Below are positions 1 to 7,701 of a stretch of 64,000 nt of DNA, in pieces. The position numbers were made by a program, and so were the translations under genes. The notes beneath the pieces are model-generated. The model did not search any database, had not been told where the DNA came from, and was given only the letters and a program-made list of their open reading frames with translations. Origin of the DNA: Paenibacillus amylolyticus (GTDB lineage Bacteria; Bacillota; Bacilli; Paenibacillales; Paenibacillaceae). The stretch covers positions 219,811-283,810 of the forward strand of contig NZ_RIAS01000009.1 of assembly GCF_003719335.1 (NCBI RefSeq), written 5' to 3'. How positions within the stretch are numbered: the first letter of the stretch is position 1; each line of letters starts with the position of its first letter.

Positions 1-302
1 ACTGCGGCCTTGAAGCTGTTTGCATTGTAACTCACTCCTAGTTCGGCGGCGGTATGTGACATTGTTATTGGGTTGGGTTCAGTCAGCTCCAGTGCGACGG
101 GCCAGTCCTGCAATTGTTGAATGCGATTGTTCATTTCTGCCAGTACGTCCTTGCGATGTTTGCCATCGATGGTCCAGCCCCCGACCTGTACACCTTTGGG
201 TAAGTTGGGTTGATTCACGTACATATAGAGCAATCCATAGGACGCGGAGCCGATCAAGAGCAGGGAGAACAGGGCGATAACCGTTACATGTATTTTTTTC
301 AT
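1..302 (-). CDS. VanW-family protein, N-terminal part (runs off the left edge)
   Basis: Reading leftwards from an ATG at 302, an open frame runs off the window edge. It begins MKKIHVTVIALFSLLLIGSA, a basic N-terminus followed by one hydrophobic segment, i.e. a signal peptide or membrane anchor. The following residues (QPNLPKGVQVGGWTIDGKHR, then an Asn/Gln-rich helix) look like the extracytoplasmic peptidoglycan-binding-like domain at the front of VanW-family proteins. An AGGAGC ribosome binding site lies about 9 nt upstream of the ATG. Only about 100 residues are visible, so the VanW domain itself is not seen and the family call rests on the N-terminal region. It is divergent from ftsE, with 253 bp between them. 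Confidence 0.6.
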   Translation of the reverse strand, partial: MKKIHVTVIALFSLLLIGSASYGLLYMYVNQPNLPKGVQVGGWTIDGKHRKDVLAEMNNRIQQLQDWPVALELTEPNPITMSHTAAELGVSYNANSFKAA

Positions 303-396
303 AACCGAACGCTCCTTTTGGCTTCTGTTGTTCCGGAATTCGTAACACTCTCTATCTATATGATCCAAGGGTGGAAAACTTTCGGGTACTCAATAG

Positions 397-412
397 GTAA
401 CAAATTTGTTAC
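397..412. promoter_or_regulatory. Perfect 16-bp palindrome, possible operator between vanW-like gene and ftsE
   Basis: GTAACAAATTTGTTAC is a perfect inverted repeat in the 253-bp divergent intergenic region. It overlaps a -10-like TACAAT (410-415). Perfect palindromes of this size between divergent genes are typical dimeric-regulator sites, but no regulator can be named. A second short inverted repeat, CCTGA...TCAGG followed by CCTTTTT (469-491), could act as a weak terminator or attenuator before ftsE. Confidence 0.4.
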
Positions 413-555
413 AATAAACTTCATATGAATCCATGCTTCACCAGCAAAAGAGGGACAGAATGGATTTTTCCTGATGAATTTCAGGCCTTTTTAAAGGAAA
501 TGCCGGGATTGTGTCGAAATCATAATGGCTAACTATGTGAGCAGGAAGTGATGAT

Positions 556-1242
556 GTGATAGAAATGCAGGACGTGTGGAAGACCTACGCCAATGGGACC
601 CACGCATTACAAGGGGTGTCGGTGAAGATCGACCGCAATGAATTTGTCTATATCGTTGGTCCATCCGGTGCAGGCAAATCGACATTTATGAAGCTAATGT
701 ACAGAGAAGAAGTGCCAACCAAAGGGCAAATATCCATTAACGGATTTAATATTGGCAAGCTGAAACCACGGAAAATTCCTTATGTGCGCCGTAATATCGG
801 CGTTGTCTTTCAGGATTTCCGTCTGTTGCCGAAGATGACAGCGTACGAGAACGTGGCATTTGCGATGGAAGTTATTGAAGCACCGAAGCGCCAAATCAAG
901 AAAAGGGTTATGGAAGTGCTCGATCTGGTGGGACTACGCAACAAGGCCAACCGTGAACCTTCACAACTCTCTGGCGGGGAACAGCAACGGATTGCAATCG
1001 CACGGGCGATTGTAAACAATCCTTCCGTCATTATTGCTGACGAGCCTACAGGAAATCTGGACCCGGAGACGTCATGGGGCATTATGCAACTGCTGGACGA
1101 GATCAATTTCCGGGGCACAACGATTGTGATGGCAACACACAACAAAGATATTGTTAATACGATGCGTAAGCGGGTTATCGCCATTGAACGCGGACAGATT
1201 GTACGGGATCAGATGAGAGGGGAATACGGTTATGAATTTTAG
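556..1242 (+). CDS. ftsE: Cell-division ABC transporter ATP-binding protein FtsE
   Basis: This is the ATPase of the FtsEX complex, which couples ATP hydrolysis at the membrane to activation of an extracellular peptidoglycan hydrolase. At 228 residues it has the normal FtsE length. The Walker A GPSGAGKST is near residues 35-43, the ABC signature LSGGEQQ near 137, and Walker B VIIADEP precedes D-loop residues GNLD. The start is the GTG at 556, preceded by GCAGGAAG; the next in-frame ATG is only three codons later, so it remains possible. It overlaps ftsX by 11 nt, indicating translational coupling. FtsEX in B. subtilis works with the hydrolase CwlO; the M23 gene downstream is the natural candidate partner here. 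Confidence 0.96.
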   Translation: MIEMQDVWKTYANGTHALQGVSVKIDRNEFVYIVGPSGAGKSTFMKLMYREEVPTKGQISINGFNIGKLKPRKIPYVRRNIGVVFQDFRLLPKMTAYENVAFAMEVIEAPKRQIKKRVMEVLDLVGLRNKANREPSQLSGGEQQRIAIARAIVNNPSVIIADEPTGNLDPETSWGIMQLLDEINFRGTTIVMATHNKDIVNTMRKRVIAIERGQIVRDQMRGEYGYEF

Positions 1243-2149
1243 TACTCTCTTGCGACATCTGCGGGAGGGCTTCAAGAACGTATTCCGCAATGGCTGGATG
1301 TCAGTGGCATCCGTCATGTCGATTATCGTCTCTCTGTTTATTCTTGGCGTGTTTATGCTGCTTGTGCTTAACGTGAACTCTATGGCCAATCAGGTAGACA
1401 GCCAGGTCGAGATTAGTACGTTTCTGGAGCTGAATGTGGACGAGAACCTGCGCAATGTCATTGGTCAGGAGATCAGTGCCATGCCTGAAGTCAGCGAGAT
1501 TCGAATTGTTCCGAAGGATGTGGGATTAAAAGAATTCCGTGATCGTCTAGGCGAAAATGCGGATAATGTTCTCGGTGGTTTCGATGTCGATAACAATCCA
1601 TTGCCCGATACGATTGAAGTCAAAGTGATTGAGCCGGAAACGGTCAATTTTGTCGCGCAGAAGATTGAAGCATTGAACGAGAAACATCCCGAGAAGCCGA
1701 TCATGAAAGTGAACTACGGCAAGGAAACGGTAGATGTGTTGTTCAAATTCACGAAGCTTGTTCGTAATATCGGATTTATTTTTGTCGGGGGACTGGGTCT
1801 GATGTCGATGTTCCTGATCTCGAATACGATTCGCGTAACGATTCTGGCTCGCCGCCGGGAGATTGGTATTATGAAATTGGTGGGTGCGACCAACACCTTT
1901 ATCCGCTGGCCTTTCTTTATTGAAGGAGCGTTGATTGGACTAATCGGTTCCATCATTACAGTCGCCGTTCTGTTCTTCGGATACAGTCAATTGATGTCAA
2001 CGATTGGTCAGGATGTCTTCATGCAGATGTTGAATCTGATTCCACTCAGCGAGATCTGGCCACTTATGGGAACGTTGCTGATTGGACTAGGGGTGCTTGT
2101 CGGAATTCTGGGTAGTACACTATCCATCCGGAAGTCGCTTAAAGTCTAA
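1232..2149 (+). CDS. ftsX: Cell-division permease-like protein FtsX
   Basis: FtsX is the membrane half of FtsEX. The 305-residue protein shows the standard layout. There is a short cytoplasmic N-terminus with one membrane span (about residues 22-46), then a roughly 130-residue extracellular domain (DSQVEISTFLELNVDEN onward) that in homologues contacts the hydrolase. Three C-terminal membrane spans (about 180-205, 225-250, 275-298) follow, with the FtsX-type cytoplasmic loop RREIGIMKLVGATNTFIRWP. The ATG at 1232 lies inside the end of ftsE, with GAGAGGGG upstream as ribosome binding site. Transport of a small substrate is not expected; the role is mechanical signalling across the membrane. Confidence 0.96.
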   Translation: MNFSTLLRHLREGFKNVFRNGWMSVASVMSIIVSLFILGVFMLLVLNVNSMANQVDSQVEISTFLELNVDENLRNVIGQEISAMPEVSEIRIVPKDVGLKEFRDRLGENADNVLGGFDVDNNPLPDTIEVKVIEPETVNFVAQKIEALNEKHPEKPIMKVNYGKETVDVLFKFTKLVRNIGFIFVGGLGLMSMFLISNTIRVTILARRREIGIMKLVGATNTFIRWPFFIEGALIGLIGSIITVAVLFFGYSQLMSTIGQDVFMQMLNLIPLSEIWPLMGTLLIGLGVLVGILGSTLSIRKSLKV

Positions 2150-2410
2150 CTATACTGCGGGGTCATGCCCACGCTTGCGCCATTTCAGTGTAAGCTGTTT
2201 GGCCCGTAAACGCGTGGGTCATCCTTCGTTCAAACTGCATTTAGCAGAAAATGTCGAAAAGAATGCCAAAACAGGTTCATTATTGAATGCTGTTTGACGA
2301 TATGTAGGAAAGACGCAACTGTTGTTTTGATGAAAGAAAGCAAAGAACATGCTGTTCACCACCTGTGCAGGTTGCTTTCTTGTGAATTCATAGGATGGGG
2401 GATCATCATT
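2150..2410 (+). promoter_or_regulatory. Structured 261-bp leader between ftsX and the M23 hydrolase gene
   Basis: No gene is supported here. Two inverted repeats are visible: CCCACGC (2168-2174) with GCGTGGG (2212-2218), and a perfect 10-bp stem AAGAAAGCAA (2334-2343) with TTGCTTTCTT (2372-2381). The loop of the second stem contains two smaller hairpins (GAAC/GTTC and ACCT/AGGT). This compact structure ends about 10 nt before the ribosome binding site of the hydrolase gene, so it could modulate read-through or translation. No clear T-tract follows either stem, so they are not obvious terminators. Confidence 0.4.
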
Positions 2411-3691
2411 TTGAAAAAAACCGCTTCGCTGCTGGCCTTTATGTTACTGGCCGGTATGACGTTTCAACCTTCTGACGGATATGCCAAGAATAGCATCAGC
2501 GATATTGATCAACAGATTCAGCAACTGGAGAGCAAGGCGGCTTCCGCCAAGCAGGAGCAAAAAAAGGCTGCGGCCAACAAACAGGAAGCGCAGCATTACA
2601 AGAACAAAACCAATGCCTATCTGAAGGTTGTCTTGGAACAGATCAATGTTGTAAGTGATGAGCTGGCGAGTGTATCGTTGCAGATTGAAAATACGGAGGA
2701 AGATCTCCGTACAACGAAAAAGGATCTGCAAGCGGCAGAAGACCGCATCGTCGCAAGAGAAAAACTGTTAGAGTCACGTGTGCGCCTGATGTACACGGAT
2801 GGGGCAGTATCTTACCTTGATGTCCTGTTGTCTTCCACCAGCTTTACTGATTTTCTGACCCGTGCGGACTCGCTTAAAACGATTGTGGATCAGGATCAGC
2901 ATCTCTTGGATGAACATAAAAAGGACAAGCAGCTAGTGGTGGAGAAAAAGGCAGATTTGGACCGGCAGTATGCGGAGGCCAAAAGCCTGTATTCACAGAA
3001 GAAACAGCGCAAGTCACAGCTGAACGAAAAAGAGAAAGAAAAGCAGGTGCTTCTGGCTTCATATGATGCTAAAATTGAACAATCCGAAGAGTTGACGGCA
3101 GAGCAGGAAGCTGTGTTGATGCAGATTGCTGGCAAACGCTCAGCTCTGTTACAGGAGAAAAATAAATTGCGTGAGCAACAGGCAGCAGCGGCAGCCAAAG
3201 CTCGGGCCCAAGCTGCGGCACGTGCCAAAGCAGCAGCCAAGGCACCAACACGTGTAAGCTCAAGCGGCAACAGTGAAGTAACCTATTCATCCGGCAGCGG
3301 TATTTTTGCAAAACCGGTTTCCGGTGGACGCATTTCTTCACCGTTTGGTCCGCGAATTCACCCGATTACGGGGGAAGTAGGTAAACTTCATGCAGGTGTC
3401 GACTTTGCTGTTCCAGTAGGCACATCAGTTCATGCGGCTTCCGGCGGGATTGTCATTATGGCTGAATGGTATAGTGGCTATGGATATACGGTTATTATTG
3501 ATCATGGCGGAGGTCTGTGGTCATTGTACGGTCACTTGCGTGAAGGTGGATTCAAGGTCAGCAAGGGAGATACGGTAAGTAAAGGCGATACCATTGCCGA
3601 GTCTGGCAATACAGGGAACTCGACTGGGCCTCACTTGCACTTTGAAGTGCGTGATAACGGAACAGCTGTGAATCCGATGAACTATTTGTAG
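2411..3691 (+). CDS. EnvC/CwlO-like murein hydrolase with coiled coil and M23 (LytM) domain
   Basis: The product is a secreted peptidoglycan hydrolase or hydrolase activator, probably the extracellular target of FtsEX. The TTG at 2411 is chosen because it follows GGATGGGGGATC and gives a clean signal peptide (MKKTASLLAFMLLAGMTFQ, cleavage after GYA). An in-frame start at 2294 would put 39 unrelated residues before it. The 426-residue protein has a long Lys/Gln/Ala-rich coiled coil (about 30-265) and an Ala-rich linker. The C-terminal M23 domain has both zinc motifs, HAGVD (H327, D331) and HLHF (H408, H410), so it looks catalytically competent, unlike E. coli EnvC. The layout coiled coil plus LytM directly after ftsEX matches the EnvC family. 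Confidence 0.88.
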   Translation: MKKTASLLAFMLLAGMTFQPSDGYAKNSISDIDQQIQQLESKAASAKQEQKKAAANKQEAQHYKNKTNAYLKVVLEQINVVSDELASVSLQIENTEEDLRTTKKDLQAAEDRIVAREKLLESRVRLMYTDGAVSYLDVLLSSTSFTDFLTRADSLKTIVDQDQHLLDEHKKDKQLVVEKKADLDRQYAEAKSLYSQKKQRKSQLNEKEKEKQVLLASYDAKIEQSEELTAEQEAVLMQIAGKRSALLQEKNKLREQQAAAAAKARAQAAARAKAAAKAPTRVSSSGNSEVTYSSGSGIFAKPVSGGRISSPFGPRIHPITGEVGKLHAGVDFAVPVGTSVHAASGGIVIMAEWYSGYGYTVIIDHGGGLWSLYGHLREGGFKVSKGDTVSKGDTIAESGNTGNSTGPHLHFEVRDNGTAVNPMNYL

Positions 3692-3714
3692 ATTGTCTGA
3701 TTTAATGCGATGCA

Positions 3715-3950
3715 ACTTATATAAGTTGAACTATTCATTTACACTCTAACGGAGAGGACAGAAAAAACCTGGAAAAGCGAAGCGTTCGCCTAAAAGCTTT
3801 CTAAAAGAAAGCTGCACCGAAAGCATACGTTTATCACCGGATTTTCCCCTTCAAAAAAGGGAATCCAAAAAATCTGGGGATAACAGCGATTGTAAGGTTA
3901 TTCTGTCATTGAAGTGGGCTGTGTAAAATTTTCAGTTCAAATTATATAGT
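3715..3950 (+). repeat. Structured interspersed repeat, copy A (upstream of the S41 protease gene)
   Basis: This is one of three related elements in the window; the others are at 16667 and 57029. The left arm (3715-3744, containing TATAAGTTGAACTATT) is complementary to the right arm (3921-3950, containing AGTTCAAATTATATA). Inside are a second stem, GACAGAAAAAACCT (3757-3770) with AGGTTATTCTGTC (3895-3907), and hairpins GCGAA/TTCGC and AGCTTTC/GAAAGCT. Next comes a stem CCGGATTTT with AAAATCTGG and the core AAATCTGGGGATAAC, which is invariant in all three copies. No reading frame or transposase is present. It occupies most of the 384-bp gap, ending 125 nt before the protease start. I do not know a published name for it. 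Confidence 0.75.
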
Positions 3951-4075
3951 TTAAAGTTCGAATGGAAAAATCATAATTCGTACAAGCTAGACATATACTA
4001 AGCTGGCATGTTCAGGGAATGATTCGGGGCAGTCCGAATCGGATGCGCTTCAAAACTAAAGGCGGTGACATACGG

Positions 4076-5548
4076 ATGATGAAAAAAAGATCGGCGCTGC
4101 TGTTTGTTATTCTGGGACTGCTTGGCGGAAGTCTATTAACGCTCGTGTTAATGACTTATCCGGGTATTACAAATCAAGTGAGACCCGGCGAAGGATTGCT
4201 GGCTAGTGTAACCGGCAGCTCGCAGCAGAAGAACGATATGAAGAAGATTGAAACCGCAATGGATTTAATCTCCAGCAACTATTATAAAGATGTCGACCGT
4301 ACCAAGCTGATCGATGGTGCGATTAACGGTATGATGGAATCTTTGGGTGATCCCTACTCCAACTATATGGGACAGGAAACAGCAGCCCAGTTTGAAGAGT
4401 CCATCGAAGGATCATTTACCGGTATTGGTGCAGAGGTTTCCTCGCAAGACGGTAATGTCGTTGTCGTTTCCCCAATCAAAGGTTCACCTGCTGAAAAAGC
4501 AGGTATCCGTGCGAAAGACATCATTATGTCGGTTAACGGTGAATCGCTTCAAGGACTTGAGCTCAACAAAGCGGTCAACAAGATTAGAGGTCCAAAGGGC
4601 AGCGAAGCCAAAGTACAAGTGAAACGTGCGGGATCGACAGAGCCGATTGAATTCACGATTGTTCGTGATGATATTGACCTGGAAACCGTCTATGCACATA
4701 TGGAAGATGGCGGTATTGGTGTCATCAACATTACGCAGTTCTCGCTGAATACAGGTGAACGCTTCAAGGAAGAACTCGCGAAGCTGGAGAAGCAAAATAT
4801 GAAAGGCCTGATCATCGATGTACGGAATGACCCGGGCGGTGTACTGCAAGTCGTTATCGATATTGCAGAACAGTTCGTACCGAAAGGCAAAGTCATCGTT
4901 CAGGTTGAAGATAAAAATGGCAAGAAGGAACAAAGTAAATCAAATGGATCAGCCAAGCCTTATCCAATCACGGTGCTGATGAACAAAGGCAGCGCGAGTG
5001 CTTCCGAAATTCTGGCAGGAGCTTTGCAACAATCTGCTGGCGCTACACTCGTGGGTGAGAATTCTTTTGGTAAAGGAACCGTGCAAACCAGCTACGATAA
5101 ACAGATGGGTGACGGTAGCTTGCTGAAAATTACGATTGCCAAGTGGCTGACACCAAACGGTACTTGGATTCACGAAAAAGGCATCAAACCGGATATCGCA
5201 GTGAACCAGCCTGATTATTTCTCGGTTGCACCGATTAATAAAGAGAAGCTGCCACTGAAATATGACAGCAATAGCACGGATGTGAAGAGTGCGCAGACGA
5301 TGCTGAGAGGACTTGACTTCAAGCCGGATCGTGTGGACGGATACTACGACCAGAAGACCGAAGAAGCCGTCAAGGCGTTCCAGAAGAAAAAAGGCATTCA
5401 GGTTACTGGCCAAATCGATGAGAAAACGGCAGAATCTCTGGAGGCATCTCTGATTGAACGCATCGCTAATCCTCAATATGATGCACAGCTGAAACGCGCG
5501 ATCGAAAATGTCTCAAAGGATATTTCGTCCGCTGTGTCGAAGCCATAA
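4076..5548 (+). CDS. ctpB: S41 carboxy-terminal processing protease with PDZ and peptidoglycan-binding domains (CtpB-like)
   Basis: This is an extracytoplasmic serine protease. An N-terminal membrane anchor (about residues 5-28) is followed by a Ctp N-terminal region, a PDZ domain (about 100-180; GIGAEVS...VVVSPIKGSPAEKAGI) and the S41 core. The core has the nucleophile motif GSASASE (305-311) and the catalytic lysine in GKGTVQ (K333). A C-terminal PG_binding_1 domain (about 405-460) ends the protein. The ATG at 4076 is preferred because GGCGGTGA precedes it by 8 nt and it starts right at the membrane anchor; an ATG at 4019 lacks a ribosome binding site. In B. subtilis CtpB lies next to ftsEX and cleaves SpoIVFA to trigger sigma-K activation during sporulation. 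That role is inferred here from domains and gene order. Confidence 0.9.
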   Translation: MMKKRSALLFVILGLLGGSLLTLVLMTYPGITNQVRPGEGLLASVTGSSQQKNDMKKIETAMDLISSNYYKDVDRTKLIDGAINGMMESLGDPYSNYMGQETAAQFEESIEGSFTGIGAEVSSQDGNVVVVSPIKGSPAEKAGIRAKDIIMSVNGESLQGLELNKAVNKIRGPKGSEAKVQVKRAGSTEPIEFTIVRDDIDLETVYAHMEDGGIGVINITQFSLNTGERFKEELAKLEKQNMKGLIIDVRNDPGGVLQVVIDIAEQFVPKGKVIVQVEDKNGKKEQSKSNGSAKPYPITVLMNKGSASASEILAGALQQSAGATLVGENSFGKGTVQTSYDKQMGDGSLLKITIAKWLTPNGTWIHEKGIKPDIAVNQPDYFSVAPINKEKLPLKYDSNSTDVKSAQTMLRGLDFKPDRVDGYYDQKTEEAVKAFQKKKGIQVTGQIDEKTAESLEASLIERIANPQYDAQLKRAIENVSKDISSAVSKP

Positions 5549-5578
5549 AGAAGGCTGATTTTCAGCCTTCTTTTTTTC
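5549..5578 (+). terminator. Rho-independent terminator after the S41 protease gene
   Basis: A perfect 10-bp stem AGAAGGCTGA/TCAGCCTTCT with a 3-nt loop is followed by seven Ts. It starts directly at the stop codon of the protease gene. Confidence 0.93.
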
Positions 5579-5612
5579 TGAACCGGCTGAAGGAGAGGAG
5601 TGAAATGCTACA

Positions 5613-6941
5613 ATGGAATGGGCATGGCCTTGGTTAACTACATTAGGGGAAGCATTGTTACAGTTGTTGATTCAGCCGTTTTATTATATGGCAGTGATTC
5701 TGATTGTTTTGATTTATCATCGTCAGTTGCTCCAAGAACGTAAACTCTTCCATGTGCGTATGCAGAGTTCAATCACGCAGACGATTCGAGCGGTTCTCGG
5801 GGGAATTGTCATTGGTGTAATCGTGTCCATGGTATCGCTTTTCCTTGGCACTTATCTTACCCTGGGCAGTCTGATTAGCATATGGATTGCAGCATTGGTC
5901 TTGGCTCTTATTCGTATCCGTTATTTGTGTTTTGCCTATGCAGCGGGGGCACTGGGAATACTTCAATTTGCTTTGAATGTGGCATCCAGCTGGCAGCCTT
6001 CCGGCATGCTTGGACAGGCTGTGGAGACGGTGCGTGCACTGGACATGCCTGCGTTACTCGTTCTGGCTGCATTGTTGCATTTTGGCGAAGCTATACTGGC
6101 ACGAATGCAGGGTGTATCTATGGCCTCTCCGTTTCTGATGGAAGGCAAACGTGGGAAGTTAGTAGGCGGGTATCAGATCCAGCTCTTTTGGGCGGTTCCG
6201 CTACTGATTCTTGTTCCGACAACCGGAGGCATCACAGAAATAGCGTGGACTCCGTTACTTCATGCAGGTCAAGGCTACACGCTAATGGCGCTGCCCATCT
6301 TACTGGGATTTAGTGAAAACACACAAAGTATGCTACCTGGGCGTAAACTTCAGATTTCAGCTAAACGTTTGATGCTGTATAGCTTGGCTTTGCTTGTATT
6401 CAGTCTGCTTGCCGTATGGTGGTCACCTTTGACGGTGGTTGCGGCATTGGTAGCTTTTGCTGGACATGAAGTCCTGGTGTGGTACAGTGCATTGGAAGAG
6501 CAACAACTTAGTCCTGCATTTGTTCACCCTCAGCATGGCCTTAAGGTACTGAGTGTGATTCCAGATAGTCCTGCAGCAGAGCTCGGAATTGAGGCAGGGG
6601 AGACGCTGTATAAAGTGAACGGTATACTCGTTCATTCTCCCGAAGAGCTACACCGGGCACTGCGGATGAATCCGGCTTTTTGCAAGCTGGAGGTGCGTAA
6701 TCATCAGGGAGAGAGCAAGTTTATGCAGCGAGCGATTTACGAAGGCGAGCATCACCAGCTTGGTGTGATTATGGCACCGGATAAACATGAGGCATGGGCA
6801 GTTCAGCCGCGTCCGGTGACGCTGTTTCATGTGATTATGCTCAAATTATTCACACGCCGGAAAGAGCAGCGAATTGACGAGGCTCCACTGGCTTTACCAC
6901 CAGCCCCTGTAGTGAGTGACAAAGGGTCGATCGAAATGTAA
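5613..6941 (+). CDS. Polytopic membrane protein with C-terminal PDZ domain, MinJ-like
   Basis: The 442-residue protein has about eight hydrophobic spans in residues 1-290, then one PDZ domain (about 309-370; GLKVLSVIPDSPAAELGIEAGE) and a short cytoplasmic tail. The ATG at 5613 follows AGGAGAGGAG by 12 nt; an ATG eight bases earlier is in another frame and stops quickly. Its architecture and its place between the CtpB-type protease and uvrB match B. subtilis MinJ (YvjD), which links DivIVA to MinD and so restrains division near poles. Sequence identity to MinJ could not be measured, so the function is inference from architecture and gene order. It is flanked by terminators on both sides and is probably monocistronic. 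Confidence 0.65.
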   Translation: MEWAWPWLTTLGEALLQLLIQPFYYMAVILIVLIYHRQLLQERKLFHVRMQSSITQTIRAVLGGIVIGVIVSMVSLFLGTYLTLGSLISIWIAALVLALIRIRYLCFAYAAGALGILQFALNVASSWQPSGMLGQAVETVRALDMPALLVLAALLHFGEAILARMQGVSMASPFLMEGKRGKLVGGYQIQLFWAVPLLILVPTTGGITEIAWTPLLHAGQGYTLMALPILLGFSENTQSMLPGRKLQISAKRLMLYSLALLVFSLLAVWWSPLTVVAALVAFAGHEVLVWYSALEEQQLSPAFVHPQHGLKVLSVIPDSPAAELGIEAGETLYKVNGILVHSPEELHRALRMNPAFCKLEVRNHQGESKFMQRAIYEGEHHQLGVIMAPDKHEAWAVQPRPVTLFHVIMLKLFTRRKEQRIDEAPLALPPAPVVSDKGSIEM

Positions 6942-6942
6942 T

Positions 6943-6990
6943 AAAAGGTACTTCCAAACGCCTTCTCTGGGGTGAGGGAGTACCTTTTTT
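6943..6990. terminator. Bidirectional terminator between convergent genes
   Basis: AAAAGGTACT (6943-6952) pairs with AGTACCTTTT near 6979-6988, giving an A-tract on one side and a T-run on the other. It serves the MinJ-like gene on the plus strand and the response regulator gene on the minus strand. Confidence 0.8.
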
Positions 6991-6992
6991 CT

Positions 6993-7682
6993 TTATTTTT
7001 TCAAAATAAAAATGGCGATTTGGGTGCGATCCCTCAAATTCAGCTTGCCCAGAATTTCAGTTACATAGTTTTTGACAGTACCCTCACTGAGAAAAAGCTT
7101 AGCGGCAATTTCTTTATTGGATAATCCTTCAGAGATGGCTTCGGCAACGGCAAGCTCCATGCGGGTAAGCCCGTACGTTTCAAAGGGCTCGTTTACCGGA
7201 GGAGAAGCTGGCGTTCGAAGCAAACCCGCGAGTTTGCGTGCAATATCCGGGTGGATCAGCATATCCCCGTTATGGACGGTTTTGATGCCCTGCACGATAC
7301 GGGCAGGAGGGACATTTTTGAGCAGATAACCACTCGCTCCGTTCTGTAATGCTTGAATGATATATTCATCGTCGTCAAAGGTCGTCAGCATCAGCACCTG
7401 GATATCGGGAAAACGGGTTTTGATCAGAAGAGTGCCTTCGACCCCATCACATTCGGGCATACGAATATCCATGAGTACAACATCTGTTGTTGTTCCTGAT
7501 TCAAGGCAAGCAAGTGCCTCCGTCCCATTGGAAGCCGTACCTGTAATATGGATATCCGTATCCAGGCCGAGCACCACGTTCAGGCTTTCCCGGATGAAGG
7601 GATCGTCATCGACAAGAAGGACATGAATCATTGAAGGTTGTTCAGACAATGCTTCCTGACTGCTATGGTTTGCTTCTGGCAT
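6993..7682 (-). CDS. NarL/LuxR-family response regulator
   Basis: A receiver domain (HVLLVDDDPFIRESLNVVLG, phospho-acceptor Asp in VVLMDIRMPE) is followed by a LuxR-type helix-turn-helix (about 165-225; EGLSNKEIAAKLFLSEGTVK). It is a DNA-binding transcription factor activated by the kinase encoded just upstream. The ATG at 7682 is preferred over the one at 7688 because the AAAGGA ribosome binding site ends at 7691, only 2 nt from the first but 8 nt from the second. Gene spacing to the kinase (about 20 nt) indicates one operon. The divergent ABC exporter is the likely regulon, as in LnrJK-LnrLMN of B. subtilis, which responds to linear polyene antibiotics; the actual inducer here is unknown. 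Confidence 0.9.
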   Translation of the reverse strand: MPEANHSSQEALSEQPSMIHVLLVDDDPFIRESLNVVLGLDTDIHITGTASNGTEALACLESGTTTDVVLMDIRMPECDGVEGTLLIKTRFPDIQVLMLTTFDDDEYIIQALQNGASGYLLKNVPPARIVQGIKTVHNGDMLIHPDIARKLAGLLRTPASPPVNEPFETYGLTRMELAVAEAISEGLSNKEIAAKLFLSEGTVKNYVTEILGKLNLRDRTQIAIFILKK

Positions 7683-7701
7683 GAGCATATTCCTTTCCGT
7701 T

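Noticed and set aside
507..520. Spo0A-box-like TGTCGAA upstream of ftsE, and similar ones near 2249 and 21280
   Set aside because: A 7-base core is expected several times by chance in 64 kb on two strands, and flanking bases do not fit the full consensus well.
2097..2297. Plus-strand open frame across the end of ftsX and the following gap
   Set aside because: It lies mostly over ftsX and the inverted repeats, lacks a ribosome binding site, and looks random.
2294..2410. Longer N-terminus for the M23 hydrolase
   Set aside because: It would put 39 unrelated residues before a clean signal peptide and would use no ribosome binding site; the TTG at 2411 has one.
3715..3950. Insertion sequence
   Set aside because: The element is too short for a transposase, has no reading frame, and shows no clear target duplication; it is kept as a structured repeat instead.
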